A stretch of DNA of 64,000 nucleotides. It comes from Echinometra lucunter (Eukaryota; Echinodermata; Echinoidea; Camarodonta; Echinometridae). Location: NCBI GenBank assembly GCA_029962745.1, contig CM057165.1, forward strand, positions 19,691,226 through 19,755,225, read 5' to 3'. Made by a program: the position numbers and the translations under genes. Shown piece by piece: positions 34,454-46,299 of the stretch. The first letter of the stretch is position 1; each line of letters begins with the position of its first letter. The notes beneath the pieces were generated by a model that did no database searches, was not told the origin of the DNA, and saw nothing but the letters and a program-made list of their open reading frames with translations.

Positions 34454-35633
34454 ATGGCGGCTGCTACAGTGGTGGACCTACTCATCCAGTCGTTGACTAT
34501 TTGTCTTCTTCTTGGTGACGTTGGAGGAATTCTACCAACTCTAACGATATCGGATATAAGCAAGGAAAGTCACAAGAAAATGTTTCATTGCTTTGCTTCC
34601 CACGAAAAATGATAACTTACTGCAAATTGCGGACGAGATCGGGCAGCTCTTCCAACCAGCACGGGTTGGCACCCGGACGACGGCAGCTGCGGGGGATGGA
34701 GACGGCAATATACCGATCGCATCAAGGGAAACACCGGTTACTGTGGGTATACTCGACGAGCCATTTGATGAAAATGACAAACGTATAAGAGTTCAGCATT
34801 CAGCTTCTGAATTAAAAGATAATGTGATAGTAGTGTTTCCACGGGAAAAGGAGGACCGTACATGCTTAATGGCTCCTCCAAAATCATTCTTGATAGCAGA
34901 AGCATATCAGGGTCCAATCTCAAAAGTACTTGTTTTAGATTTTATCAATACCAAATGCCAAACTTATGTTGATGTTAGCGGAGGACTGAATATAGAGGGA
35001 CTCCACAGAAAGAGTATTCTTGAGACCATCTTTAACATGCATTACTTACCAGAGAGTAAAAATATGAAAGAGATTTCAGGTGGAAAAGAGAAACATAAAG
35101 GTGGTTATTGTTCACAAAAGTTGAGTGAAGAGGAAAGTGCCATGAGGTCAGGGGAAGAGAATTGCCACAAAGAAGATGTTCATATAGATCCAGTTGGTGA
35201 TGAAACCTATATTTCCGACAATGAAGTTCCAGGATATCGGCAAAGTGATGGTCGTGAAACTCCTGATCATGCAGCAAAGTACAGTCAGTCAAATACTCGG
35301 ATGGCAGAGTGTGAGCGGATTCCTTTTCCGACAAAAGGAGACTTCTCCAACTACTACCTGAAGCGCTCCCGCCCCGTCGTGATTCCCAACGGGGCAAGCC
35401 ACTGGCCAGCCTTCACAAAGTGGACCATGGAATATCTGCGGAAGATGTATGGCGAGAAGTCAGTCCACATCAAGTTGGCTCCCGATGGTGTATTTGAGGG
35501 AGTGGAACCAGCATCACTGTGGGAGGACTACGATCAGTTCTCAGTGCCTGAGGAAGTGAGCAAGCAGCTGCTTTATCCAGATCTTGTTGTGGTCAGGCCA
35601 GCCACACAGAACCTGAAGTTCTCTGAATTTTTA
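34454..35633 (+). pseudogene. JmjC oxygenase exon 1, second copy, frameshifted and cut by a gap
   Basis: Same gene segment as 6641-5463, inverted. The start ATG at 34454 and the first 37 codons match. At about 34566-34569 the run GGAAAG has one more A than the other copy's GGAAG, shifting the frame to a stop at 34612. The original frame is open again from 34593 to the gap, so all residues from about 50 to 393 are otherwise intact, with few changes (for example PTEN to PTKN, RPVM to RPVV). One extra A in a short run could be a sequencing error or an inactivating allele. The exon runs into the 500-N gap. Confidence 0.85.
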
Positions 35634-36133
35634 NNNNNNNNNNNNNNNNNNNNNNNNNNNNNNNNNNNNNNNNNNNNNNNNNNNNNNNNNNNNNNNNNNN
35701 NNNNNNNNNNNNNNNNNNNNNNNNNNNNNNNNNNNNNNNNNNNNNNNNNNNNNNNNNNNNNNNNNNNNNNNNNNNNNNNNNNNNNNNNNNNNNNNNNNNN
35801 NNNNNNNNNNNNNNNNNNNNNNNNNNNNNNNNNNNNNNNNNNNNNNNNNNNNNNNNNNNNNNNNNNNNNNNNNNNNNNNNNNNNNNNNNNNNNNNNNNNN
35901 NNNNNNNNNNNNNNNNNNNNNNNNNNNNNNNNNNNNNNNNNNNNNNNNNNNNNNNNNNNNNNNNNNNNNNNNNNNNNNNNNNNNNNNNNNNNNNNNNNNN
36001 NNNNNNNNNNNNNNNNNNNNNNNNNNNNNNNNNNNNNNNNNNNNNNNNNNNNNNNNNNNNNNNNNNNNNNNNNNNNNNNNNNNNNNNNNNNNNNNNNNNN
36101 NNNNNNNNNNNNNNNNNNNNNNNNNNNNNNNNN
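35634..36133. other. Assembly gap (500 N)
   Basis: Placeholder of exactly 500 N that truncates the second JmjC copy and the start of the next retrotransposon fragment. Confidence 0.99.
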
Positions 36134-37503
36134 GCATGGTTCAGATCATACCTATCCAATCGACACCAGCTGGTAGCAATTCATGATATTCATTCCAAAC
36201 TACTACCAATAACATGAGGAGTTCCACAAGGGAGTATTCTAGGCCCAATCCTCTTTACGAGTTATATCAATGATATGTGTATTTGTGTAAATGGTTGTAA
36301 ACTATTATTATATGCTGATGACAGCGTATTACTTTATTCAAGTTCTAACCCAAAATCTGTTGAGGAAAAACTCAGTGCAGAGCTGTCAATATGTGTTGAT
36401 TGGATGACAGACAACAAGCTTTCTTTACACTTGGGTAAAACAGAAAGCATTTTGTTTTGTAGCAAAGGTAATGCTAAAAAATCAGGTGATTTCAAAGTAG
36501 CCTACAAAGATCAAATAATTCAGAGAAAAGAATCTGTGAAGTATTTGGGCATCGAATTAACCAGCCAGGTTTATTGTTTATCTCTAGTAGAATCTATAGT
36601 AAAAAAGGCCAACTCCCGTTTGAAATTTTTGTACAGATACCAAAATGGCATGAATTTACATGCAAGGCGTATATTATGCAATGCTCTTATTCAGTGTTTA
36701 TTTACGCTGCGTGGTATAATAATTTAGGCAAGTCAGATCAAAAGAAACTGAAAATCATTCAAAATAAGATGGTAAGATTCATTCATTGTTTAGGCCCAAG
36801 AACGCACGTTGGCTATAACGAGCTCTCAGCAGTCGGTTTACTTGATGTCAGTCAAAGATCAAAACAACTTATTCTGCACCACGCACACAGAATATATAAC
36901 TCGAGGGCAAATCATTATATTGGCCGCAATTTTAATCTTGTTACAGACTTACATAATTATTATGATACAAGATATAGTCAATATAATTCTATCTTGCCCG
37001 AACGAGTAGGCAGTACTAGCAACTGCTTTTATTATAACGCAATCAAATACTGGAATTCTCTCCCCAAAAATATTAAAGAAGTCGAAAACTACTAAAAGAG
37101 TTCCTATCACTTGAGTCTAAGAAAAAAGAAAGAAGTGACACGATTTACACAGTTGTGTGATATGCTTTAGACTTAAAGATCAGTATTCTTTTCTCTAACT
37201 TACCTATATCATATGTATCATTTCGTTCTTTTGTGTTAATTTTTTTCGTTTTAAATGTGTGGCTGTTAAACTCCTGTAAATATGTTTCATTATGTATATT
37301 GTGCTAAATACTTACCAGCCACGTTACCAACAGTCAAGTTGTTGTTCTCTTTAGGACCCCATTGTAAATTAAGCTTTCGAGCTTTCATGGGTCATCCTGT
37401 CAAGCTTTAATGAACTTCTTCTTATGTATACCATGTGCTTTTTATCACTATGTATCTGAACTTGACAAATAAATCAAATCAAATCAAATCAAATCAAATC
37501 AAA
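36134..37503 (+). pseudogene. Decayed non-LTR retrotransposon, reverse transcriptase and 3' end
   Basis: From the gap edge the frame reads AWFRSYLSNRHQLV, then GVPQGSILGPILFTSYINDM after a TGA stop at about 36214-36216, and KLLLYADDSVLLYSS (YADD catalytic motif, about 36299-36343). It continues with VDWMTDNKLSLHLGKTE, KYLGI and, after a frameshift near 36700, the C-terminal AWYNNLGKSDQKKLKIIQNK, PRTHVGYNELSAVGLLDV and YWNSLPKNIKEVENY. This is a Jockey/CR1-type reverse transcriptase. The non-coding 3' region ends in a short-unit tail, (AAATC)n at 37468-37503, typical of non-LTR 3' ends. Stop plus frameshift mark it as dead. Confidence 0.88.
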
Positions 37504-38242
37504 TTAAGCCATATTTTTTTTTCACTTTAAAACGAAAATATTAATACGCCATCTTGCCCCTATAAAAATACCCTAGCGCCGCCCCTGAACATGCTGAATA
37601 AGTAATCATATACTCCTTCAAGAAGGAGCACACTCAAATAAAAAGGGAAAGACTGTTGTGCTGCATGCAATATAATAGGGCCCATATTTCGTTAAACGTG
37701 ATTTTATCATCTGCCTTTTTTTTCCTTCTCCTTCTTCTTCTTCTTCTTCTTCTTCTTCTTCTTCTTCTTCTTCTTCTTTTTTTATACTAGGCTCAGACAG
37801 ATAAGTAGGCCTAAAATGCAGTTTGGTAGCATGCTCAATTTTAGTTATAGGAGAGTAAAAAGTATTGGAAGGCTGCATGCATTAGCCATCAGCTCCACTG
37901 ACCCCCCCCCCCCCCCCCATCACCTCCTCACACGTTTTGAAACCTTTTGGCCAACCCAAATCATTAAGAATGCATTTCGAAGTTACGCAAATATGACCTT
38001 AATCATCACCTTGCCCCAGTTTTTAAATCCTAAATTCAACACCGATTTAATATAAACATGCATTTATGAAGGGATCATAGGGTGGAGGCATTGCTTTTAT
38101 ATAACAGATAAAAAATTATGGGACCAGTTTAAATGCCAATCGTGCCACCCTCCCCATTTCACAATCCTACTGATGCAATACCAATCATCAGCCACGCATT
38201 AAGGAGAGCATGCACGCTCTATAATAACGAGCTTTGTCTTTA
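37504..38242. other. No gene; (CTT)n tract and a hAT-like end
   Basis: Contains a (CTT)n microsatellite (37728-37777), a C run near 37902-37918, and at 37572-37587 GCGCCGCCCCTG, which resembles the right end of a hAT element whose left end I cannot find. Confidence 0.5.
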
Positions 38243-38658
38243 TTAACCCATTCGTGACAGAGGTCCACATTTTGTGGTTTGGCCTAATATCTTTTGATGC
38301 AAAGCCCTAAAAATCATACCAAATACATGAGCAGAAAGAGCAAAAAATTCTACACGAACTGTGCCCATTTTGGTTGCGTCAATATTCGTTGTTTGATGCT
38401 GAAAATTTTTTAAAGGAAAATAAGCATTAAAATCCTTAAATTGGCAATGTGATAGAAAGTTTAAAATCACCGTTTTTCCCTGCAAATTGGCAGCTTTTTG
38501 ACTTCTCATCATAATTTCTGTCAATTTATATTCATTTCAGATACATGACGTTTTATAAGAAAAATGTAGCAATAAAATAAAAATGTTGGTGTTGCCAATT
38601 TGAAGAATAAAAGCTGATCAAATTAGGCTTTAAATAATTCCTGTCACGAATGGGTTAA
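38243..38658. mobile_element. TTAA-flanked non-autonomous element (piggyBac-like ends)
   Basis: TTAA, then CCCATTCGTGACAG at 38247, and CTGTCACGAATGGG ending 38654, then TTAA: an exact 18-base inverted pair including the target site. The CCC...GGG ends with TTAA duplication are those of piggyBac transposons. The 408-bp interior is AT-rich and non-coding. Confidence 0.82.
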
Positions 38659-39684
38659 GAGAGCGCAAATGACTCTAGACTAATCGTCTGATCATAACCC
38701 AGCCCTCTTTCGAAATTGTGAAATTTGAAATAAATCAAACAACAACACCAACACCCCCCTCCCTCCCACCGTAACAATGCATTCGAAAGGAACTTGCTCT
38801 CTCATTAAAGAGCACTGTGTTTGTTGAGAGAGTGGAAATGACGCATGGTAATATTCATGGTAACCGCATGTTTGAGACAAAAATCAATGACTGCGACCTA
38901 AAATATAAAATCATGATTACGCAGGTTGACCAAAAATCCAAGATCAACAAATACCCATCGATTATAATGTCTGGTATAAAAGGCCAGTACAGTCAGTTAC
39001 AATGAAAATTACATTGGTATTTTACAATACATTTTCTTGCTGTCAATTTTCTCTCAAAAACTTAGATGAAGAATCATCAAACGCTGTATAAACATACTTT
39101 CATTAGTTTCAAAGAATAGATTCCCACCAGTGCACATTTATTGATGCATTATGCAGTGGGATTTGTTGTTGTTGTTGTTATTAATAAAATGTCAAAATTT
39201 GTTAATATAAATATACAATATCAGAAAATGGCGTGAAAACGGACATGATTAGGCCTACTGCAGCTTTTGACTTGCACCCATCAGACAGCCAGAATGAACG
39301 AATGAAAGCAGGAGTGATTTCAAGACAAGTCGAATATGCGTCTCGTTTTACGCCATTTTCCTGTTCTGCTCTACTAACCATTATTGTTTTCATAGATAAG
39401 TTGAAACAACCCTTAAAGCCATTGAGTAACTAATAAAAATCTGAGCTGCATAGTCCTACATTCTATCAGTGTATATTGTGTGAATGAGCCCTGAAAAATG
39501 CACTTCAAAAGCATCATTATGTGTTTCACAAAAAGTGAAAAATTAATATACAGGTGACCGGAAATGTCAGACGATGGCGGAATTCAGTAATAGATATTTT
39601 GATAATATTATATCAGTTCAAAACGTTACTCCTGGCTGTTTTTAAAAAAATATTTTTAATCCTTATAAACATCTTTATACAACA
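38659..39684. other. No gene seen
   Basis: AT-rich, with only short open frames and a (GTT)n stretch near 39165-39180. Confidence 0.4.
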
Positions 39685-39692
39685 CATACGTC

Positions 39693-40091
39693 CACCGGCG
39701 TAAATCCACTCTGAGGAGTGGGTGGGGGGGGGGATGATTGACTTTTTTGACGATTTTTTTTTCTGTCGATCTCAGACTTAAGTATAAGCACACACCCTCA
39801 CTAACCCCCACAGACCCCCCCTACACACATTTTAATATTTATTTTGCGAGCGAGCGAAGCGAGCGAACCAAAAATAACCACTTTTCTGGTTTTCAATCGC
39901 ATTTTCAAATAGAAATTCTAAAATATGATGGTTGTTTATGACAGATATTCAAAGATTTTACTAACGGATTAATTAAAATATATTTTCTTTCTTAAAAAGT
40001 GGGGGGGGGGATATTTGTACACGCCATCCCCCCCTCTCCAAAAAGTGGGGGGGGGGATATATCCCCCCCCCCCCCGGGATTTACGCCAGTG
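39693..40091. mobile_element. hAT-like MITE, 399 bp
   Basis: The ends are CACCGGCGTAAATCC and the inverted form of CACTGGCGTAAATCC, with a perfect 8-bp target duplication CATACGTC (39685-39692 and 40092-40099). Inside are four long G or C runs and a GCGAGCGAAGCGAGCGA motif (39846-39868) that also occurs twice in the nested element at 9081-10311. Confidence 0.88.
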
Positions 40092-40099
40092 CATACGTC

Positions 40100-42078
40100 A
40101 AAATTCAACAATGGCATGCCATGCAAGTCTCCACAAAGTTACCGGATCCCTTCAACAACTTTTGCAGGAAGGAATATCCTTTCAAGATTTTCAACTTAAA
40201 CTTCCGTGTGAAACAACGGGAGCTCTTATTATATACGCAAACAATATATAGAAACGACCTTTGTACTAACATGATTTAAGACTGATTTAGTTTGTGAAGC
40301 ATAATGTCTTGGAACAGCTGACGCATGACAGGTGAACAGAATCATTTTTGTGTGAAAACTCGCGCATGACTGTTTAAGCAGGGACGAATAAAGATTTTTG
40401 TAAAATAATGATATACTAAATAAATTTTCTGAGATGTAGGGGTATCACTTTAATTCAAAACAAAAAGATTTTGGGGTATCACTTTAATCATCAACAACAA
40501 AAAAGAGTACAAACACAAACAAACAACAAGAACAAACCACCCCGAAAAATAAATGGGAGGGGGGGGGGGGGACAAACTGAGAGCTGTGTACCCAACAAGC
40601 AGACCGAAGCGTATATGCCCCATCATTGTGGGAAGGGGGGGGGGGGCGCATGCAATCTGCAGGCATCATGGGGTGGGGCGGGATGGGGAAGCAGAGATCT
40701 ACTCCAAGAATGAAAGATGAATTTAAATAAAGCCACTACTGATGCCGGGGGCTTCAAGAAGGCATCCTATCGTCCTTTTTCTTTTCGTCCTTTCTTCCTT
40801 TTGATACAAGGACAAGAACAAGACAAATGGACAATGTCTTTTCTTTTTTTTTTCTTTGTCATCGATGGGAGAGTGGGGAACGTGTCCCAATGTGTCTCTA
40901 TAAAATGCCCCTGATAGCAAAGCCACTGGCTGTTTCTGTATAGATTCAGGGTCCAAGAAGTTCCAGTCAATATCTGGATCCCCCCCCCCCCCCCCCTCCA
41001 AAATGCAACATTTTGAACCGGCATATTTCAATACTCATGATGCAGTATACTCATGAAAACGAATATCAAACAGCGTTGGCCGTTACCATGGAAACTGCTA
41101 GTACACGTTCTTGTTTTACTAGCTCTTTCATCAAATATTGAGAAGCGAGATTATCGGGTGTAAACTGCCGAGGTAAAACGTATTCTCAAAATATTGTAAG
41201 TTTGAGCCTGAGGTTAAAGCTCACATGTTCTGCAATATAACTATAGGGGCTATATATACACAGTCATTGATGTTGAATAATATTAATTACGCAGTCGCAG
41301 ACATTTTGTACTGATATTCTTAGCGAGTTATGAAATAATAAAATCATATCCATCATATATTATGGCGCATATTTTTCTATACAAATCACTTTCAAAAAGA
41401 TAAAAAAAGATTACAGATAAAAAACCCATTACCAACAGTAAATTAGATTGAACATGATACAAATATGAATAGAAATGGAATTAAAAACAAGGCACGTAAC
41501 AAAATGACGAGATTACAAGAACAAAAGAACAGATGACAAGTAGGCTGTAACTAATAGATGTTTTTTTTTTTTTTTTTTTTTTAATGAGGTCTCTATATAT
41601 TTGGATTAGTATCATCCCTTACGAAATTGCTGAAATTGTACCATCATTTTCAAGCTTTGCATGGTTCCTCTGCCCGTATCTCAGGTCCCCTGCAGGATTT
41701 TACTTTTATTTATTGAAAAATGTTGAGATCCCTGTATCAGCGCATTTCCCCTCCTCTCTAATATCGGACTGCTTTTCAGATGTGTAGAAGTCAGGTTAAC
41801 TGTTAACCGCTATAAGAGACACGCAGGTTGTTGAAAAAGAAAGAAATATTGATCTCATTATTGAAGACATAAACGAAACTACCTCTTTCGTTCACTAGCT
41901 ACAGTGTAAACATTCCTTAGGCCTTAAAAATCGATGAAGTTTTTCCATTGTTGCCCTTTAGAATGACGATGGTAAGTTGTAAGTTATATTTTATACAGCT
42001 CAGAGTTGAGTCTCTCTTCTTCTTCTTCTTCTTCTTCTTCTTCTTCTTCTTCTTCTTCTTCTTCTTCTTCTTCTTCTT

Positions 42079-42109
<31 letters not shown>

Positions 42110-43200
42110 ACTCTTCTTCATAATGTCTTTACCGCTGTGCTCTGCTATAATGAAGATCATTATATCATTATTATTTTGCTCTGCCCGGGTGCTCTGCTCT
42201 TTGTGACGGATTCATGATATACTGTCAAGTGCCTTGGCCTGGGATCATATAGTTTTGACCGAGTTTTTATACATTTTAAACAACTGCACCAGCAACTGCA
42301 CTGAGTCCAGGGGCGCGAGGCGGGGGGGGGGGGGGGGGGGCTTGCGCTTCTGAAGCCACATCGAATATATTGTGGCATATTCTAGTATATATCTATCATA
42401 TTCTGCTACATTTTGTTATATTCTGTTATTTTTTGCTATTTATGTTATACTTTGTTCTTTTTATGCTATATTTTGTAAAATTTTTGTTGATGTTTGTGAA
42501 AAAAAATTGAGAATAATCCAATTTGTATGGATGACAAATCAATAAAATTTGAATGTGAATTGTTTCCTCATATAGTATGTCAGCCCCCTGTTCTCCCCTG
42601 TTCTAAAGTATCAAGTGAAAGTTAGATTCGCCACTTTGCCAACCTTGCACCCCCCCTCCCCCCCCCCCTCCCCCCACCCACACACACACACACACTTGAC
42701 TTTACTTGACCTCAACTTGCACAACCATCTCTCGCCCGCCGCACTTATTGAGAGAGGTAGGGCATCCCGGGGGCATCCCCAGTGAAGGATAAATAGATAA
42801 TGATTGAAAAGGCTCAAGAAGAAGTAGAAGAAGAATCCAACTAAGATTTGAGCGGAGTACAATTCTATCTGCTCAAAACAAGCTCCCGGGACAAGCTACA
42901 TGCTGACCTCTGGACACCCTGCCTGCGCAACTCAACTCCAATCGTCATCATTATGGAGTCCAAAGTCTGCATACAGTACGCTCGCATATTATGTGCACCA
43001 GATATCGACGAGAAGAACACGTCGGTATATACGTTCGTCATTTTATTCACTGGATCTGGAGTCTGGGAGCTTGGTGGAGTCGGGAAGCAGGCTAGCTAGT
43101 TGCTGTTGTGATGTCGTCTGCAAGTTAGGACCGCTGAAGTTATTGTCATCATAAAAGCAAATTATGGAATCATAATCGTGTGAACTTGAGACGGGTTATG
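40100..43200. other. No gene seen; homopolymers and microsatellites
   Basis: Contains poly-G runs (about 40558, 40637, 42321), a C run (40981), a poly-T run (41563), (TTC)n at 42015-42108 and a C-rich/(CA)n block at 42648-42695. A sequence at 42308 starting CAGGGGCGCGAGGCGGG may be a hAT-like end. No convincing coding region. Confidence 0.5.
42015..42108. repeat. (TTC)n microsatellite
   Basis: About 30 near-perfect TTC units; the poly-Phe and poly-Glu frames across it are by-products. Confidence 0.95.
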
Positions 43201-43243
43201 AAGAAGACTGTGTTTTTAGTATGAATTTTCCTGACTGTGCAAA

Positions 43244-43264
43244 ATGGAAACATTCAAAACAACG
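43244..43264 (+). CDS. Possible short first coding exon (METFKTT)
   Basis: ATG in the context AAAATGG, followed by seven codons and a consensus donor ACG/GTGAGT. The downstream 50 bases are CpG-rich (GGCCGGCGCGCGG), as at some promoters and first introns. I cannot identify the next exon, so this is only a hint of a gene start. Confidence 0.2.
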
Positions 43265-43900
43265 GTGAGTCAAAAAAAAATTAAATTTCATCTAATCTCG
43301 TGACCGTGGCCGGCGCGCGGCGGTGAAGAAGTACGTTATAAATATAACGTTAACCGTGTCTCTGATTAGCTCATAATATTCATCAACATCAACCTGTTTG
43401 ATTCTCTTCAAGAACGTATCGTTAACGTTTAGCGTTCTTCATGACAAAAAATATTGTCCATTCGTATTTGTCTGTTCATGAACGTTATGTTCATTCCATG
43501 GACAATGTCCATGAACGACAGTGAAACAATCATCAGGCCCGGCTCACACAGTACCAGTGATGCAGCGCAGCCAGCGCTTGCCCATGGCCATGCCGAGGCA
43601 TAGCCGTAGACTGCTTAGTACCATTTCGGCTGAGTGCACATTATTACTTGGGCTAGAGTCTACATCTAACGTAGATCTCCAAAGACCAAGCATTCCATTG
43701 GCGATTGCCGATTTATTTTGCTTCAAACATGAGCCTTATATCTACCATGATACAAGTTGTTAAGTTTTAAGGAGGTAAAGCTAAATGAACATATTTAAGG
43801 CCTAACTTATTATGAGATACATGTTCTGTGGAATTTAGGACCTTGTTGATATTGCATTTTCATAGTGCTTTGGACCAGATTATAATATATTGGTCTAGTC

Positions 43901-44376
43901 CAGCGCTTCTCACCCGGTGGTCCGCAGCCCACTGGTGGGCCGCGAAGCTTTCTCAGGTGGGCCGGGAGGTCAGTCCAAAATATTTTGGAAAAAATTCTTG
44001 AATTCAGCTTTACTTTTAACATCAAATTGAATTGAATTTATTAAACATATTAAAATAACACAAACGGTTGTGGCTTATCGTCAGTGCAATGTGCTAAAGA
44101 TTTTCGAAGATTTCTGTACATTTGGTTGGGGTGGAGGTATTATATCAATTTTCATTTACTGCAACCATACTTGTAGAGTGGATTTTGTAATGTAATATAG
44201 GTAGTAATCCAGATAATTACCATACATTTCGCTATTTCTTTTGTCATATTTCATCGATTTTTTTTCTCATTAAAGTTCTGGGAGATGGGCCTCAAATATT
44301 TAAGAATGAAGGTGGGCCGCGAAAAAATTTGAATAGCCAAAGTGGGCCTCGAGGTAAAAAAGGTTGAGAAGCACTG
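43901..44376. mobile_element. hAT-Charlie-like non-autonomous element
   Basis: The ends CAGCGCTTCTCACCCGG and the inverted form of CAGTGCTTCTCAACC fit the CAGTGGTTCTCAACC type of hAT-Charlie ends. A perfect 8-bp target duplication GTCTAGTC (43893-43900 and 44377-44384) resembles that group's preferred nTCTAGAn target. Subterminal GGTGGGCCGCGA words occur at both ends. No transposase in 476 bp. Confidence 0.9.
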
Positions 44377-44389
44377 GTCTAGTCTAGTC

Positions 44390-45050
44390 AGTGAAAGAAT
44401 ATGAGTATTATTGAAATTGGATATAGATCTATTAGAAGCTTGAGTCTAGATCACTGATTGCTTGAATGTAGGGGGGGGGGCCTACTGCTTGATTGATGTT
44501 GATAGATTCTTGATTCTAACTGTTGAGATCTTTAGTCTAGACCTTATTTGGAAAATAAACTAGTATCACTTGTAACATTTACATGTATATCCAACTTCAA
44601 GAGAAGCTAAGTTTTGAGAGGAAGTGAAACTGAAAATTTGTAAACTTCCTCTGTCTTTTGATAATAGTTTGGAAGAATGATTATAGTAGAAATGTTCACC
44701 GAAAAGGATGACTCTTCTAATCCCACCAACACTGAGGATGAAAGAGCAGTAGATTTAAAGAAATAAATTTGAGAGGGGGGGGGGGGGATGCTACAGTGCG
44801 GGGGCAAGGAGTTGGAGGGGGTCAGGGGTGGTGATATTTATTTTCACAATGGGGGGGGGGGGGGGACATGACATTTAAGAAAGCTAAAAGCTAAATCCTT
44901 CAATTCCTGCCCTCTGAATGAGAGGATTGTGTATTTTCATAATGGAAACTTAGCATTTTAGTGACACTCTTAGAAAAATTACTTTCATAAAATTTGCATT
45001 TATTTTGAACCTTGCATTTTAAAGCACTTTCTATACACTTGTTAGTTGTT
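44390..45050. other. No gene; poly-G tracts
   Basis: Poly-G tracts at about 44471, 44777 and 44853. Only short open frames. Confidence 0.45.
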
Positions 45051-45054
45051 TCAC

Positions 45055-45380
45055 AATTTGTTTGAAGAATCCACTTATTTTCTCCTTGTTTTGTATTAAT
45101 GGGGGTCAATATTGATCAATGTAACTGTGCTATTATCTACACATTTCTAAGTTTTTGTTTGAAGCATCCACTTATTTTCTCCCTGTTTTGTTTTAATGGG
45201 GGTCAATATTGATCAATGTACATGTAACTGTTATTGTCTTTAATACACATTTCTAGGTGTTTGTTTGAAGCATCCACTTATTTTCTCCCTGTTTTGTTTT
45301 AATGGGGGTCAGTATTGATTGATGACAATGTAACTGTGTTATTATCTTCAATACACATTTCTACATGTAGGTGTTTGTTT
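45055..45380 (+). repeat. Tandem repeat, three ~105-bp units
   Basis: Three head-to-tail units sharing ATCCACTTATTTTCTCC, TTTTAATGGGGGTCA and ACACATTTCTA, each about 100-110 bp with small differences. Confidence 0.85.
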
Positions 45381-45889
45381 GTTTGTTTGTTTTCTTTTCA
45401 TGGGGAGGGGGGGGGGAACCCCTTTAATCCTTGATTACTGTTGACCCCACATTTTGTTTTGTAGCCCCACTTAGAATTTTGCATGCTCTAGCTCTTACAG
45501 GCACAAATTAGAATTTATGCCTATATCCTATACCTGAAAATTAACTGATTACCTTCTTCATTATATGGGAGGGAGCTTACTGATTGAGCGGAAGATTTTT
45601 CACTTTTGAATAGTCAAACAGTGTGCACAACTATTTTAAAACACTTTAGGAAAGTCCACACAATCTGTTGTCCTGATCTATTGTAGCCTTTTCTGCTGTA
45701 CTCATTATTTTCAGCACTTTTATTCCAAATTTGCATCTGGACAATCCTCTGAAACTTCTCCGTGGGAGCCCCTCAGCCCCAACCTTTCAGAGTGGGACAT
45801 ATTTTCTAATTTTGAATTATTTTCTGGCACTGTTTCCTTTGAAAATGATTATGTACATCAACTCCATAAATAGTTTGGATATTGACTAA

Positions 45890-46295
45890 TTGAAGCACTG
45901 AAACTAAAAGGTACCATTTCCTCATCTGCCTTTTCTGCTTTGAAATCTAGAAAGGTAAATATATAAATGACTATTCTCACTTTTCCAGGAAAAAAAGTTT
46001 CCAAAGGTATTTCCCTATCAGATATTTGGAAACTAATTATGAGCGTCATGATGGACATTAAATTCTTGCTTTTGAAACGTGATTAAAATGACACTGCTCT
46101 CGCTTTTCAGCTTTGAAATCTTGAAAAGGTATTATGTTTATTCTCACTTTTACAAGAAATATGAAGACAAAGTTTCCAAAGGTATTTTTTTTTCTCCCTT
46201 CCTTTAGAAAATTTTGATATTTTGAATCTAATAATGGGCATCTTGATGAAATAAAATTCTTGCTTTTGAAAGGTGATTGAAATGACACTGCTTCT
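45890..46295 (+). repeat. Two-unit tandem duplication, ~190 bp
   Basis: The units near 45935-46100 and 46108-46290 share GCTTTGAAATCT, AAAGTTTCCAAAGGTATTT and ATTCTTGCTTTTGAAA in the same order. Divergence suggests an old duplication. Non-coding. Confidence 0.75.
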
Positions 46296-46299
46296 ACTA

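Larger units (their letters stand above)
21037..35633 (-). repeat. Right arm of the inverted duplication (entire contig 3)
   Basis: Every part of this contig has its inverted counterpart in 5463-19156; both ends of the contig fall at gaps and inside matched sequence. It differs by one extra tandem unit (about 0.85 kb), homopolymer and microsatellite lengths, and rare substitutions. Full containment of one contig in its neighbour suggests an unmerged second haplotype, though a true inverted duplication is not excluded. Confidence 0.93.

Noticed and set aside
42015..42110. Poly-Phe frame
   Set aside because: (TTC)n microsatellite.
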